64,000 nt of DNA from Mycolicibacterium parafortuitum (GCF_002086815.1 NZ_MVID01000008.1:62001-126000); one strand, 5' to 3'; numbered from the stretch's first letter, positions 1 through 20,418 are shown. The notes: generated by a model not told the origin, from the letters alone. Made by a program: numbers and translations.

Positions 1-1213
1 CGGCCTTGCGGTCGTCGTAGTTGTAGTTCGCGACGATCGCGAGGCTGCCGAGCAGCACCAGCACCAGCGCGCTGGCCACCAGATGCGGCACCGGCCGGCG
101 CACGATCCGGATCCCGGAGCGCCGCCAGAACAGCGCGGTCAGCTCGCGGCGCGGTTTGATCCAGCCGCGCGGGCCCGCCAGCGTCAGGATCGCCGGCAGC
201 AGCGTGATGCCGGCCAGGTAGGCGACGCCGATGCCGATCGCGGCCGACACCCCGATCGTGCGGAACACGCCCATCTTCGCGAAGCTCATCGCCAGGAACG
301 TGATGCCGACGGTGGTCGCCGATGCGGTGATGACCTTGCCGATCGAGACCATCGCCGCCCGCACCGCGTCGTCCGACTGCGAGCCCTGCCGCAGATAGTC
401 GTGATACCGGCTGATCAGGAACACCGCGTAGTCGGTGCCGGCACCGGCCAGGATCGCGCTGAGGAACACGATGGACTGATTCGACACCCCCGAGCCGGTC
501 AGCTCGGAATACGCCGCGACCACCCCCTGGGCGATCAGCACCGACGATCCGATGGTGATCAGCGGCAACAGCATCGTGACCACGTTGCGGTACACCAGCA
601 GCAGCACCCCGAGCACCAGCACGGCGATCGCGATCTCGATGGGCAGCCGGTCCTGCTCACCCGCCACGGTCAGGTCCGCGACGGTCGCGGCGGGGCCGGT
701 GATGTAGACGTGCAGCGAGTCTCCGGCCGGCCCGGGATCGGGCACCTCGTGCCGGATGACCTCGGCGACCCGGTTGAACGATTCGTAGGCCCGCGGCGTG
801 CCCAGCTCCCCGACCAGGCTGACCGGCAGCACCCAGGTGGTCTTGTCCTCGCTGGTCAGGAACTGCCGCAGTTGCGGGGTGCTGACGAAGTCCTGCACCG
901 ACACCACGTCGGCGACGTCGTCGCGCAGCGCGTCGACGACGTTGCGGTAGGTGACCTCGTTCTGCGGGCGCAGTCCGGATTCGTTGATGAACGCGACGAC
1001 GAGCAGGTTGTCGGACCCGGACTCGTCGAACGCGACGGCCATCCTCTGGGCGGTGACGCTCGACGGTGCGTCGGCGGGCAGGATCTGCAGTGGATGCTTG
1101 GCGGCCATCTCGCCGAGCGACGGGAACGACAGCGGCAGCGCCACGGCCAGCGCGATCCACATCGCGATGACCACCCACGGCCGGCGCACCACGACATCGG
1201 CTAGCCGTCGCAT
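1..1213 (-). CDS. mmpL10: MmpL-family (RND) lipid transporter, MmpL10-like, partial
   Basis: N-terminal 404 residues of an inner-membrane RND transporter; the rest lies beyond the left edge. Reading leftward from ATG 1213, the protein opens MRRLADVVVRRPWVVIAMW, the usual MmpL start with the first membrane helix. A periplasmic porter-like segment follows to about residue 185, then helices with the family signature GTDYAVFLISRYHD around residues 259-272 (D261, Y262) and further helices to the edge. MmpL proteins move complex lipids or their precursors across the inner membrane. It lies 78 bp downstream of papA3 on the same strand, so the two are probably co-transcribed. The mmpL-papA3-pks order matches the trehalose polyphleate locus, where MmpL10 exports the diacyl-trehalose precursor. 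The family call is sure; the MmpL10 name rests on context. Confidence 0.9.
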   Translation of the reverse strand, partial: MRRLADVVVRRPWVVIAMWIALAVALPLSFPSLGEMAAKHPLQILPADAPSSVTAQRMAVAFDESGSDNLLVVAFINESGLRPQNEVTYRNVVDALRDDVADVVSVQDFVSTPQLRQFLTSEDKTTWVLPVSLVGELGTPRAYESFNRVAEVIRHEVPDPGPAGDSLHVYITGPAATVADLTVAGEQDRLPIEIAIAVLVLGVLLLVYRNVVTMLLPLITIGSSVLIAQGVVAAYSELTGSGVSNQSIVFLSAILAGAGTDYAVFLISRYHDYLRQGSQSDDAVRAAMVSIGKVITASATTVGITFLAMSFAKMGVFRTIGVSAAIGIGVAYLAGITLLPAILTLAGPRGWIKPRRELTALFWRRSGIRIVRRPVPHLVASALVLVLLGSLAIVANYNYDDRKA

Positions 1214-1291
1214 ATCGGCCGCACCTCCGCCCTGCACCGCCGCAATCGCAGGACTGCGGTGGGATGGCCAAACCCTGCGACGGTTTTCACG

Positions 1292-2713
1292 CTACGCGAC
1301 GCGTCCCCAGTTGCCCGTGTCCGCGACGAGCGCGGCCACCGACCTCATGGTCCGCATATATCGTTCGACCGATTTCTTCGCGACCGGATTGTCGGGATGC
1401 ATGATCGCCATCTCGACGCCCTGGTCGTACCGGAAGATGTAAATGGTGAGCTGATAGGAGTACCGGCCGTCCGGATAGATGCCGATGTTGTCGGCCAATC
1501 CCATTTCGGCCGCCGCCAGAATGGCGTTCATCGGTGCGGCACCGCCGTGGAAGAAATTCGACACCGGGAAATTCGGCCGCGGCCAGCGCAGCCACGGCGC
1601 CAATTCCAGCACCCGGTAATACGGCACCTTCGCCATGTTCAGGCCCGAGTCGAACGAATTCTGCGCGGCCCACGCGGCATCGCCGAATGATGCCGCGCCG
1701 ATCGGCACGGTGATCGGAATGAGGCCGGTGAACCAGCCTTGGGTCATGAAATTGTCCGATCCGCTGCGCGAATCCCGTGGCGTCAGCCCGTAATAGGTCA
1801 GCGCACCGGTCAATTCGTGTTCGACCTGCGCCAGGCAGGCGAACAGGCCGCCGACGAACCGCGCGCCCGCCGCCCCGCACGCCGCGTCGAACCGTTCCGT
1901 CTGCGCCGCGTCCAGCAGCGGTTCGGAGGTCATCACGCTGCGGGTCGAATCCTGCGGATTGCCCAGCGGTAGCGGGAATTCGGGAAATCCGTCGGCGTTG
2001 TTCTCGGCGTAGTCGATCCAGGCGCGCACCCCGGGGGAATCCTCGGTCAGCTCCGCGGTGAACTCTCGTTCGCGGACGCAGAATTCGTCGAAACTGCCGG
2101 CGTCGGGAAGTGTCAGCGCCTGCCCGCCGCCGCTGAGCGCCGAATACATGCCGTTGGCTTCCATCATGGTGGTGCCGATCAGGGTCGCGTCACCGTGCAC
2201 GTGATCCATCGACGCGAAGAAACTGAAATGGTCGTCGCCCTGAATGACGCCGAACGTGAAACAACCCCACTCGAGCGGGCTCGGGATCGCGATCACGTGC
2301 TGGTGGATCTCATCGACGGTCATATGGCCGTGTTCGACCGGCACGAATTCGATGTCGGCGGGGTCTTCGAGGGCGTGCCGGACGAATTTCCCGTCGGGCC
2401 CCTCGGCGAACCAGCTGCGGAATGTGTCGTGCCGTCGCAGATAGGCGTTGACGGCGTGATCCATCGCGGCGATATCGCATCGGCCGGCCACATCGCAGCT
2501 CGCGATGATCTGCCGGGAGAAGTTCAAACCGGCCGTCGTGCGTTCACAGTAGTTACGCAGATGCTGGCCCTGCATGAAGCTGACCGGAACCGTGCTGACC
2601 GGGGCCTGGCGGGCCTTCTCGATTGACGCCTCCGTCGGATGCCAGGAGATGACGTTTCCGGGCCGAAGCGACCATTCCTCAAGTGCGCCAACCGTGATCT
2701 TGCCGATGCGCAA
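1292..2713 (-). CDS. papA3: Polyketide-associated acyltransferase, PapA3-like
   Basis: 473-residue acyltransferase of the condensation-domain (Pap) family, which esterifies trehalose or other acceptors with acyl chains. The catalytic HxxxD motif is HVHGD at residues 171-175, inside FASMDHVHGDATLIG. A second conserved block, NFMTQGWFTGLIPITVPI, sits in the C-terminal half. The start is taken as TTG 2713 because GGGGGAGGA lies 7 bases upstream and the protein then begins LRIGKITVGALEEW; the open frame runs much further upstream, but only antisense to the PKS. Its partner genes are mmpL10 downstream and the divergent PKS upstream. In the TPP pathway PapA3 forms the diacylated trehalose intermediate; that role here is inferred from context. 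Confidence 0.88.
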   Translation of the reverse strand: MRIGKITVGALEEWSLRPGNVISWHPTEASIEKARQAPVSTVPVSFMQGQHLRNYCERTTAGLNFSRQIIASCDVAGRCDIAAMDHAVNAYLRRHDTFRSWFAEGPDGKFVRHALEDPADIEFVPVEHGHMTVDEIHQHVIAIPSPLEWGCFTFGVIQGDDHFSFFASMDHVHGDATLIGTTMMEANGMYSALSGGGQALTLPDAGSFDEFCVREREFTAELTEDSPGVRAWIDYAENNADGFPEFPLPLGNPQDSTRSVMTSEPLLDAAQTERFDAACGAAGARFVGGLFACLAQVEHELTGALTYYGLTPRDSRSGSDNFMTQGWFTGLIPITVPIGAASFGDAAWAAQNSFDSGLNMAKVPYYRVLELAPWLRWPRPNFPVSNFFHGGAAPMNAILAAAEMGLADNIGIYPDGRYSYQLTIYIFRYDQGVEMAIMHPDNPVAKKSVERYMRTMRSVAALVADTGNWGRVA

Positions 2714-2953
2714 TGCGTGGTCCTCCCCCAGTACTGCTCTGTCGTGCCGGTTCGGTGATCCCGCCGCAGCCGTGTTCGCTGGACAACATACCCAACGACC
2801 GGGCCCCGCCGGTGACGCCCGGTCGAAGAGGCAGCAACTTCCCCATGGCCCCCGCCCCCGTGCAATAGTGTCCGCGGGGGAGTTGGTTCTTGGGCGTGTC
2901 AGCTGTGCCGCGGGGCGGTGTTGCGACCGTCGATTCATGGGAGGACACACGGC
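2714..2953. promoter_or_regulatory. Divergent papA3/pks promoter region
   Basis: 240 bp between the divergent starts of papA3 and the PKS, so both promoters should lie here. No clear operator palindrome stands out. There is a GC-rich imperfect inverted stretch around 2848-2882 (GCCCCCGCCCCCG against CGCGGGGGAG) with a CAATAGT element between the arms that could serve as a -10. The assignment rests on position only. Confidence 0.4.
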
Positions 2954-13973
<11,020 letters not shown>

Positions 13974-13981
<8 letters not shown>

Positions 13982-13991
13982 CCACATTCGG
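13974..13991 (+). terminator. Short hairpin across the PKS stop codon
   Basis: CCGAATG (13974-13980), a four-base loop and CATTCGG (13985-13991) form a perfect 7-bp stem that spans the PKS stop codon. No U tract follows. It may weaken read-through into the TspO gene, but it is a modest signal. Confidence 0.3.
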
Positions 13992-14031
13992 GGGCGTCTG
14001 AGGACGCGGCCTGCCGGGTAGCCTGCCGGCC

Positions 14032-14520
14032 ATGGTGACCGACACGCGTACCCGCCCGAAACCGTGGCTCGCGCTGGCAATCTCCGTGCTGGCCGTGCTG
14101 CTGGCGTCGGGGCTCGGCGGACTGGCCGCGAACAGCGCGGAGCGGTATGCGCGGCTGCGTCAGCCCGGTTTCGCGCCGCCGTCGTGGGTGTTCGGATCGA
14201 CGTGGACGCTGCTGTACGCGCTGATGGCGATCGCCGCGTGGCTGGTGTGGCGGACCGGCCCGTCGCCGGAGACCCGCCGCGCGCTGGTGTTGTACGGCGT
14301 GCAGTTGGTGCTCAACGCGGCGTGGACGCCGCTGTTCTTCGGGCTCGGCTGGCGCGGGATCGCGTTCGTCGAGCTGGCCGTGCTGCTGGTGGTGCTGATC
14401 GTCACCGTGGTCGCGTTCTGGCGGCGCAGCGCCGTCGCGGGCGCGCTGCTGCTGCCCTACGTGGCGTGGTCGACGTTCGCGCTGTGCCTCAATTTCGCTG
14501 TGTGGCAACTGAACAACTGA
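14032..14520 (+). CDS. TspO/MBR-family membrane protein
   Basis: 162-residue polytopic protein with about five membrane helices, the normal size and topology of TspO/peripheral benzodiazepine receptor homologues, which bind tetrapyrroles or other hydrophobic ligands in the membrane. Family blocks are visible: RQPGFAPPSWVFGSTWTLLY (residues about 43-62), LNAAWTPLFFG, and the C-terminal LLPYVAWSTFALCLNFAVW. It starts 50 bp after the PKS stop, so it may share the PKS transcript, and ends 4 bp before the convergent reductase gene. ATG 14032 is used; GTG 14035 is the next possible start. A role in the glycolipid pathway is not shown. Confidence 0.88.
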   Translation: MVTDTRTRPKPWLALAISVLAVLLASGLGGLAANSAERYARLRQPGFAPPSWVFGSTWTLLYALMAIAAWLVWRTGPSPETRRALVLYGVQLVLNAAWTPLFFGLGWRGIAFVELAVLLVVLIVTVVAFWRRSAVAGALLLPYVAWSTFALCLNFAVWQLNN

Positions 14521-14524
14521 AACG

Positions 14525-15601
14525 TCACGCCCAGCGGGTGACTTCGGCGTCGGAGGGCAGCGCCGACCGCAGCGGCACCTGTAGCCCGTCGTAGATCCCC
14601 GGCTTCTGTTCCACGAGCCAGTTCAGCGCACCGAGCAACCGGTTGGCCGCGGTGGTGTTGCCGCCGTCGGCACGGGTGCCGCCGGGTGCGTCCGCGCGGG
14701 TGGTGATGGTCAGCTGCGGATCACCGTCGACGATCACCCGGTGATCACCGGCACCCTGGTCCGGCTGGGGCCAGTGCGGCGCGCACGACGGATGGATGCG
14801 GGTGATGTGGTCGATGACCACCCGTTGCGTACCGCTCGACCACCCGATCACCTTGAGCCAGAACGCGCCCTGGGTTCCCTTCTCGAACGTCCCGAGCACG
14901 GTCTCGACCGTCTCCTCCAGCGGGAGCCGCTCCAGTTCCTCGGTGATCTCGTCGATCTCCATGCCGAGCCCGCGGCCGACGAGCCGGATGTTGCCGCCCC
15001 ACACCATCGTCGGGATGGTCGGCAGCAGCATCATCGGCGTCTCCTCCATCGGCCCGCCGAACCCGCAGGACACCCGCACCGCGAACGGCTGGTTGTAGGT
15101 CGAGTAGTCGAAGATCTCCTGGCAGGTGATGGTGCGGATCCGGGTGCACAGGCTCGCGGCGGTCACCGCCAGCGCGTCGTTGCCCCACCCCGGGTCGACG
15201 CCGCTGACCAGCAGCGTCGCGCCGCCCTCCTCGGCGGCCGCCGTCAGGCGCCGCACCCATTCGACGGGCGCGGATACCGGGTCGTACAGCGAGTACAGCG
15301 ACGGCGTGACCACATGCTTGCCTGCGCGCAGGCACCGTTCGATGTCGGCGACGGCCTCCTCGGGGCGGATGTCGCCGGAGGCCATATAGGCGACGGCGTC
15401 GGAGGCGACCAGCGCCTCGTCAATATCGGTGGTCGCGGTGATCCCGGTGGGCTGGTCGAGGCCGGCGAACGTCGCGGCGTCGCGCCCGGCCTTGTCCGGC
15501 GAGGACGTGATCACCGCCGCCAGCCGCAGCCCCGGAAACCCCGTGACCGACCGGATCGAGACCGAGCCCATATTGCCGGTGCCCCATACCGCGACACCCA
15601 T
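14525..15601 (-). CDS. NAD(P)-binding dihydrodipicolinate-reductase-like protein
   Basis: 358-residue soluble protein with an N-terminal Rossmann motif GTGNMG at residues 7-12 and the layout of the DapB-like N-terminal family common in actinobacteria. Annotators often call these dihydrodipicolinate reductase or amine-dehydrogenase-like. Later conserved stretches include SGVDPGWGNDAL and EEVRVSCGF-type sequence (IFDYSTYNQPFAVRVSCGF). ATG 15601 is chosen because GAGGA lies just upstream; a start 21 bases earlier is open. It is the divergent neighbour of fadE5, with 251 bp between them. Substrate unknown; I would not call it a lysine-pathway enzyme. Confidence 0.7.
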   Translation of the reverse strand: MGVAVWGTGNMGSVSIRSVTGFPGLRLAAVITSSPDKAGRDAATFAGLDQPTGITATTDIDEALVASDAVAYMASGDIRPEEAVADIERCLRAGKHVVTPSLYSLYDPVSAPVEWVRRLTAAAEEGGATLLVSGVDPGWGNDALAVTAASLCTRIRTITCQEIFDYSTYNQPFAVRVSCGFGGPMEETPMMLLPTIPTMVWGGNIRLVGRGLGMEIDEITEELERLPLEETVETVLGTFEKGTQGAFWLKVIGWSSGTQRVVIDHITRIHPSCAPHWPQPDQGAGDHRVIVDGDPQLTITTRADAPGGTRADGGNTTAANRLLGALNWLVEQKPGIYDGLQVPLRSALPSDAEVTRWA

Positions 15602-15750
15602 TGCCGTCCTCACGGGACACACCCTATCCGGCCAAACGTGACTATCATCACAGATCGACTAAATAGCTGGTCAGCGGGGTAATCCGGGTCAAAGGCAGGC
15701 CCCGGCCAACCACCCGGTTGGGATGTGACCGGAAATTGCCCACACTCGTC

Positions 15751-15803
15751 TTGCGTTGAAGTTACCGGCCGGTATAGTTACGCGCAGTTACTGGTGGGTA
15801 ACT
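15751..15803 (+). promoter_or_regulatory. Putative fadE5 promoter with two operator-like palindromes
   Basis: A possible -35 TTGCGT (15751-15756) and -10 TATAGT (15773-15778) are 16 bp apart. The perfect palindrome TACCGGCCGGTA (15763-15774) fills the spacer and touches the -10. A second inverted repeat, AGTTAC-6-GTAACT (15786-15803), sits where transcription should begin. Palindromes over the -10 and start region are typical repressor sites, for example of TetR proteins. The regulator cannot be named from sequence. Confidence 0.55.
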
Positions 15804-15852
15804 TATCCGACGAGTACCCAACCGCATGTGGCGTTCTCATCGAGGAGGAATC

Positions 15853-17688
15853 GTGGGCCACTACAAGAGCAATGTCCGTGATCAGGTGTTCAACCTGTTC
15901 GAGGTACTCGGAGTCGACAAGGCTCTGGGTCAGGGCGCATACGCCGACCTGGACGTCGAGACCGTCACCGAGATGCTGGGCGAAATGGCCAAGCTCGCCG
16001 AGGGCCCCGTCGCCGACTCCTTCGAAGAGGGCGACCGCAACCCGCCGGTCTTCGACCCCAAGACCCACACCGTGACGCTGCCCGAGGCGTTCAAGAAGTC
16101 CGTGCGCTCGGTCATCGACGGTGGCTGGGACAAGCTGACGATCAGCGAGGAGCTCGGCGGCACGCCGATGCCGAGCGCGATCTCGTGGGCCCTGCAGGAG
16201 CACATCCTCGGCGCCAACCCGGCCGTGTACATGTACGCGATGGGCGCCGCGTTCGCCGGCATCTTCCACAACCTCGGTACCGAGGAGCAGAAGAAGTGGG
16301 CGAAGCTGGCCGCCGACCGCGGTTGGGGCTCGACCATGGTCCTGACCGAGCCGGACGCCGGCTCCGACGTCGGCGCCGGCCGCACCAAGGCCGTCCAGCA
16401 GCCCGACGGCACCTGGCACATCGACGGCGTGAAGCGCTTCATCACCTCGGCCGACTCGGACGACCTGTTCGAGAACATCATGCATCTGGTGCTGGCCCGC
16501 CCCGAAGGCGCCGGCCCGGGCACCAAGGGTCTGTCGCTGTTCTTCGTGCCGAAGTACCACTTCGATCCCGAGACCGGTGAGCCCGGCGAGCGCAACGGCG
16601 TGTTCGTCACCAACGTCGAGCACAAGATGGGCCTGAAGGTCTCCGCGACGTGTGAGCTGTCGCTGGGTCAGCACGGCGTACCCGCCGTCGGCTGGCTGGT
16701 CGGCGAGGTGCACGACGGCATCGCGCAGATGTTCGACGTGATCGAACAGGCTCGAATGATGGTGGGCACCAAGGCCATCGCCACCCTGTCGACGGGTTAC
16801 CTGAACGCGCTGGAGTACGCCAAGGAGCGCATCCAGGGCGCCGACATGACCCAGATGACCGACAAGACCGCACCGCGCGTGTCCATCACGCACCACCCGG
16901 ACGTGCGCCGGTCGCTGATGACCCAGAAGGCCTACGCCGAGGGTCTGCGCGCGCTGTACCTGTACACCGCGACGCACCAGAACGCCGAGGTCGCCCAGGC
17001 CGTGCACGGCATCGATGCCGATCTGGCGGTCCGGATCAACGACCTGCTGCTGCCGATCGTCAAGGGTGTGGGTTCGGAGCAGGCGTACGCCAAGCTCACC
17101 GAATCGCTGCAGACCTTCGGCGGATCCGGCTTCCTCCAGGACTACCCGGTCGAGCAGTACATCCGTGACGCCAAGATCGATTCGCTCTACGAGGGCACCA
17201 CGGCGATCCAGGCGCAGGACTTCTTCTTCCGCAAGATCGTCCGCGACAAGGGTGTGGCACTGGGCCACGTCGCCGGCCAGATCGAGCAATTCGTCAAGTC
17301 CGAGACCGGCAACGGCCGGCTCAAGACCGAGCGGGCGCTGCTCGCCACCGCGCTGGCGGACGTCCAGGGCATGGCCGCGTCGCTGACCGGCTATCTGATG
17401 GCCTCGCAGGAGGATCCGGCCAGCATCTACAAGGTGGGCCTCGGTTCGGTCCGCTTCCTGATGAGCGTCGGCGACCTGGTCCTCGGCTGGCTGCTGCAGC
17501 AGCAGGCTGCCGTGGCGATCGAGAAGCTCGACGCCGGTGTGGAGGGTGCCGACCGCGCCTTCTACGAGGGCAAGATCGCGGTCGCGTCGTTCTTCGCGAA
17601 GAACTTCCTGCCGCTGCTGACCAGCACCCGCACCATCGTGGAGAACCTCGACAACGAGGTCATGGAACTGGACGAAGCCAGCTTCTAA
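15853..17688 (+). CDS. fadE5: Acyl-CoA dehydrogenase FadE5
   Basis: 611 residues, the same length as M. tuberculosis FadE5 (Rv0244c), a broad-specificity FAD enzyme for the first step of fatty acyl-CoA beta-oxidation. GTG 15853 follows GAGGAGG and gives the family start [10 protein letters not shown]. The N-terminal and middle acyl-CoA dehydrogenase domains contain [21 protein letters not shown] and the FAD/substrate region GVKRFIT. The catalytic base is E447 in [17 protein letters not shown], as in known FadE5. A C-terminal extension typical of this subfamily follows (about 470-611). The gene stands alone behind its own promoter and ends in a strong terminator. A colinear paralogue lies at 43152-44987. 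Confidence 0.96.
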   Translation: MGHYKSNVRDQVFNLFEVLGVDKALGQGAYADLDVETVTEMLGEMAKLAEGPVADSFEEGDRNPPVFDPKTHTVTLPEAFKKSVRSVIDGGWDKLTISEELGGTPMPSAISWALQEHILGANPAVYMYAMGAAFAGIFHNLGTEEQKKWAKLAADRGWGSTMVLTEPDAGSDVGAGRTKAVQQPDGTWHIDGVKRFITSADSDDLFENIMHLVLARPEGAGPGTKGLSLFFVPKYHFDPETGEPGERNGVFVTNVEHKMGLKVSATCELSLGQHGVPAVGWLVGEVHDGIAQMFDVIEQARMMVGTKAIATLSTGYLNALEYAKERIQGADMTQMTDKTAPRVSITHHPDVRRSLMTQKAYAEGLRALYLYTATHQNAEVAQAVHGIDADLAVRINDLLLPIVKGVGSEQAYAKLTESLQTFGGSGFLQDYPVEQYIRDAKIDSLYEGTTAIQAQDFFFRKIVRDKGVALGHVAGQIEQFVKSETGNGRLKTERALLATALADVQGMAASLTGYLMASQEDPASIYKVGLGSVRFLMSVGDLVLGWLLQQQAAVAIEKLDAGVEGADRAFYEGKIAVASFFAKNFLPLLTSTRTIVENLDNEVMELDEASF

Positions 17689-17713
17689 ACGGTTCCAGGA
17701 TTTCCCGAACCCG

Positions 17714-17744
17714 AGACGCCCCCGGACTCTTCCCGGGGGCGTCT
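17714..17744 (+). terminator. Terminator hairpin after fadE5
   Basis: GACGCCCCCGG (17715-17725) and CCGGGGGCGTC (17733-17743) form an 11-bp GC stem with a 7-base loop, extended by one A-T pair (A17714-T17744). TTGCGTT follows. It starts 26 bp after the fadE5 stop and is the likely transcript end. Confidence 0.8.
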
Positions 17745-17771
17745 TGCGTTGCGGGGGCTCGGCAATCTGCG

Positions 17772-17829
17772 CGAGCAGACACACACTCCGGCGTGTTCAT
17801 GCGGACTCGCCGGAGTTTGTGTCTGCTCG
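17772..17829. repeat. Long intergenic hairpin, family A copy 1
   Basis: Two 22-base arms (17772-17793 and 17808-17829) pair at 21 of 22 positions around a 14-base loop. The outer part reads CGAGCAGACACA; the inner part is CTCCGGCG. The same outer sequence opens hairpins at 42493 and 43077. It lies within the 322-bp convergent gap between fadE5 and the F420-type oxidoreductase, which otherwise holds only the fadE5 terminator and no credible gene. Confidence 0.8.
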
Positions 17830-18010
17830 GCCACGATCGGCTCCGGACATAAGGGCGGGTTCGGGAGGACTTGTGGGTGCGTCTTTCATATGGGTCGCGC
17901 GGTCGGCTTTCATCCCTTGCCGACTCTTTGATTCAGTCACTCCCGAACCCGTCGTGCGATCGATGCTACGCCTGGGTGCAGCACCGTGGAAGAGGGCGAA
18001 ACGGGATTTT

Positions 18011-18931
18011 TCAGCCCAGTTCCCGCAGCAGTGCGCGGGTGCGATCACGCCCTTCCGGCGAGCGGTCGAACACCGCCGCGACGTACTCGTCGACGCCCGC
18101 TGCCCGCAGCTCGGCGAGCCGGTCGCGCACCGTGGCCTCGTCGCCGATGATCGCGGCATCCTCGGGTCCGGCATAGCCTTCGCGGTCCAGCATGGCCCGA
18201 TAGGACGGCAGCGTGCCGTAGACCGCGAACTGCTCGGCCGCCTGTTTACGCGCGCCGTCGACGTCGTCGGTCACCGCCACCGGTAGCGACGACACCACCC
18301 GCACGGCGCCGTCGGGTCGGCCCGCGTCGGCGGCGGCCTGGCGCAGGGTCGGGCTGACGTGGTCGCGCAGGGTCGTCGGCCCGGTCATCCACGTCACCGT
18401 GCCCTGCGTGCGCCGGCCCGCCAGCCGGAGCAGTTGCGGACCCAGTGCCGCGATGTACACATCGGGTCTCGGGGCCCCGGGGATCTGCAGGGCGCCGCGG
18501 GTCGTCACCGTCTCCCCCGTCGCGTTGGCGGGCTCACCGGCCAGCAGCGGCAGCAGCCCGTCGAGGTACTCGTTGAGGCGGCGCACCGGCCTGTCCCACG
18601 GGATACCCCACATGCCCTCGGTGACCGCGGCATGCGTCATGCCGAGCCCGAGGAGAAACCGGCCACCGGAGGCCAGGCTGACGGTCAGCGCGCGCTGCGC
18701 CAGCTGCATTGGGTGCTGGTTCTGGATCGGGACGACGCCGCTGCCCACCTCGATGGTGTCGACCTCGCGCAACGCCACCGCGAGGATGGTCAACAGGTCC
18801 GGCTCGTAGGGCAGCTGACTCATCCAGACGCGGGCGAATCCTTCGTCACGCAGCTGGGCGAGGTAGGCGATCGTGCCGTCGATCTGATTGGGGGCCAAGT
18901 CGAGGACCTGCCCGAACATGCTGATCTGCAT
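18011..18931 (-). CDS. LLM-class F420-dependent oxidoreductase
   Basis: 306-residue luciferase-like monooxygenase-fold protein. These actinobacterial enzymes usually take hydride from reduced F420. The fold's strand/helix pattern is clear: MFGQVLDLAPNQ at the start, EVGSGVVPIQNQHPMQLAQRALT (about 72-94) and GRFLLGLGMTH. The C-terminal half contains the conserved VYIAALGPQLLRLAGRRTQGTVTW block. ATG 18931 gives the family N-terminus; the Shine-Dalgarno sequence is weak. It follows fadA2 on the same strand but is separated from it by 185 bp with a long hairpin, so it is probably transcribed alone. Substrate unknown. Confidence 0.85.
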   Translation of the reverse strand: MQISMFGQVLDLAPNQIDGTIAYLAQLRDEGFARVWMSQLPYEPDLLTILAVALREVDTIEVGSGVVPIQNQHPMQLAQRALTVSLASGGRFLLGLGMTHAAVTEGMWGIPWDRPVRRLNEYLDGLLPLLAGEPANATGETVTTRGALQIPGAPRPDVYIAALGPQLLRLAGRRTQGTVTWMTGPTTLRDHVSPTLRQAAADAGRPDGAVRVVSSLPVAVTDDVDGARKQAAEQFAVYGTLPSYRAMLDREGYAGPEDAAIIGDEATVRDRLAELRAAGVDEYVAAVFDRSPEGRDRTRALLRELG

Positions 18932-19050
18932 GCCGTCCAAAGTAAGAGCCCCGTGTTGCCGTCGGGTCGGGGGGTCAGACGGCAACACGGAGCTATCCCG
19001 TGTATCGACGGCGGTACGACGGGCGTTACAGCGTGCTGAGAAGTTCCCCG

Positions 19051-19107
19051 CGAAATTGCATTCCAGCAGGCGCCGACTCGACTTTTCCCTGCTGGAACGC
19101 AGTTTCG
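19051..19107. repeat. Long intergenic hairpin, family B copy 1
   Basis: Arms of 20 bases at 19051-19070 (CGAAATTGCATTCCAGCAGG) and 19088-19107 pair with two mismatches, both of which can form G-U wobble pairs, around a 17-base loop. It sits 10 bp past the fadA2 stop, so it may end that transcript. A related hairpin is at 31987-32043. Confidence 0.75.
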
Positions 19108-19116
19108 GCGCAGAAC

Positions 19117-20418
19117 TCAGGCCTCCAGGATGGCCGTGACGCCTTGGCCGCCGGCAGCGCAGACCGAGATCAGGCCGCGGACTGGTTGACCGGTTTGGGC
19201 CTTCTTCTCGGCGAGCTGCTTGGCCAGCTGGGCGACGATTCGCCCGCCGGTCGCGGCGAACGGGTGCCCGGCGGCCAACGAAGAGCCGTTGACGTTGAGC
19301 TTGGACCGGTCGATCGAGCCGAGCGCGGCGTCGAGGCCCAGGCGTTCCTTGCAGTACTCGTCGGACTCCCACGCCGCCAACGTCGCCAGCACCACCGATG
19401 CGAACGCCTCGTGGATCTCGTAGTAGTCGAAGTCCTGCAGCGTCAGCCCGTTGCGGGCCAACAGCCGTGGCACCGCGTAGGTCGGCGCCATCAACAGGCC
19501 GTCGCGCCCGTTGACGTAGTCGACCGCGGCGGTCTCGCCGTCGACGAAGTATGCGAGCACCGGGATCGAGTGCTGGGCGGCCCACTCCTCGGAGGACAGC
19601 AGCGCCACCGACGCGCCGTCGGTCAGCGGGGTGGAATTGCCCGCCGTCATCGTCGCGTCGCCGTTGCGCACCCCGAACACCGGTTTGAGCTTGGCCAGCT
19701 TCTCCGGCGACGAGTCCGGGCGCAGGTTGTTGTCCCGGTACAGCCCGAGAAACGGGGTGACGAGGTCGTCGAAGAAGCCGCGGTCGTACGCGGCGGCCAT
19801 GTTGCGGTGGCTCGCGGCGGCGAGCTCGTCCTGGTCGACGCGCTTGACGCCCATCTCCTTGGCGGTGATCGCGGCGTGCTCGCCCATCGACATGCCGGTG
19901 CGGGGTTCGCTGTTGACCGGGATCTCGACGCCAAGGGACGCGGGCAGCTTGCCCACCAGCTTGAGGCGGTCCACGGCGGACTTGGCGCGACGCAGCCCGA
20001 GCAGCACCTTGCGCAGGTCGTCGCCGAACGCGATCGGCGCGTCGGAGGCGGTGTCCACCCCACCCGCCGCGGCGACCTCGTAGCGGCCCAGCGCGATGCC
20101 GTCCGCGGCGGCGATCGCCGACTGCAGGCCCGTGCCGCAGGCCTGCTGCAGGTCGAACGCCGGCGTATACGACGACAGCGAGCTGCCCAGCACGCACTCG
20201 CGCATCAGGTTGAAGTCCCGGCTGTGTTTGAGGACGGCACCGCCGATCACCGCATCGAGCCGCTCCCCCTTCAGGTTGAAGCGGTCGGCCAACCCGTCCA
20301 GCACGGCGGTGAACATGTCCTGGTTGGACGCGCTGGCATAGGCGCCGTCGGACCGTGCGAACGGAATCCGGTTGCCTCCGAGGATCGCTACCCGGCGCGC
20401 TGTCTTGCTGTCTGCCAC
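19117..20418 (-). CDS. fadA2: Acetyl-CoA acyltransferase (thiolase) FadA2
   Basis: 433-residue thiolase of the FadA2 (Rv0243) type, which cleaves 3-ketoacyl-CoA to acetyl-CoA and a shortened acyl-CoA. All thiolase elements are visible: nucleophilic C94 in QQACGTG, the HEAF block, H385 in GHPFAATGGR and C420 in CAAGGQG. The gene diverges from fabG4 across a 159-bp region with two strong palindromes, as in the conserved fadE5-fadA2-fabG4-htdX neighbourhood. With FadE5, FabG4 and HtdX it supplies a full set of beta-oxidation-type steps, though FabG4 and HtdX can equally serve fatty-acid extension. Confidence 0.95.
   Translation of the reverse strand: MADSKTARRVAILGGNRIPFARSDGAYASASNQDMFTAVLDGLADRFNLKGERLDAVIGGAVLKHSRDFNLMRECVLGSSLSSYTPAFDLQQACGTGLQSAIAAADGIALGRYEVAAAGGVDTASDAPIAFGDDLRKVLLGLRRAKSAVDRLKLVGKLPASLGVEIPVNSEPRTGMSMGEHAAITAKEMGVKRVDQDELAAASHRNMAAAYDRGFFDDLVTPFLGLYRDNNLRPDSSPEKLAKLKPVFGVRNGDATMTAGNSTPLTDGASVALLSSEEWAAQHSIPVLAYFVDGETAAVDYVNGRDGLLMAPTYAVPRLLARNGLTLQDFDYYEIHEAFASVVLATLAAWESDEYCKERLGLDAALGSIDRSKLNVNGSSLAAGHPFAATGGRIVAQLAKQLAEKKAQTGQPVRGLISVCAAGGQGVTAILEA

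Noticed and set aside
83..1204. A 373-residue plus-strand open frame at the left edge
   Set aside because: It is antisense to a clear MmpL sequence and is composed of low-complexity Arg/His/Asp/Gln residues.
17689..18010. A small gene or small RNA in the 322-bp gap after fadE5
   Set aside because: Open frames here are short and cross the two hairpins, with no ribosome site. The gap is explained by a terminator plus a family A hairpin; no promoter for an RNA was evident.
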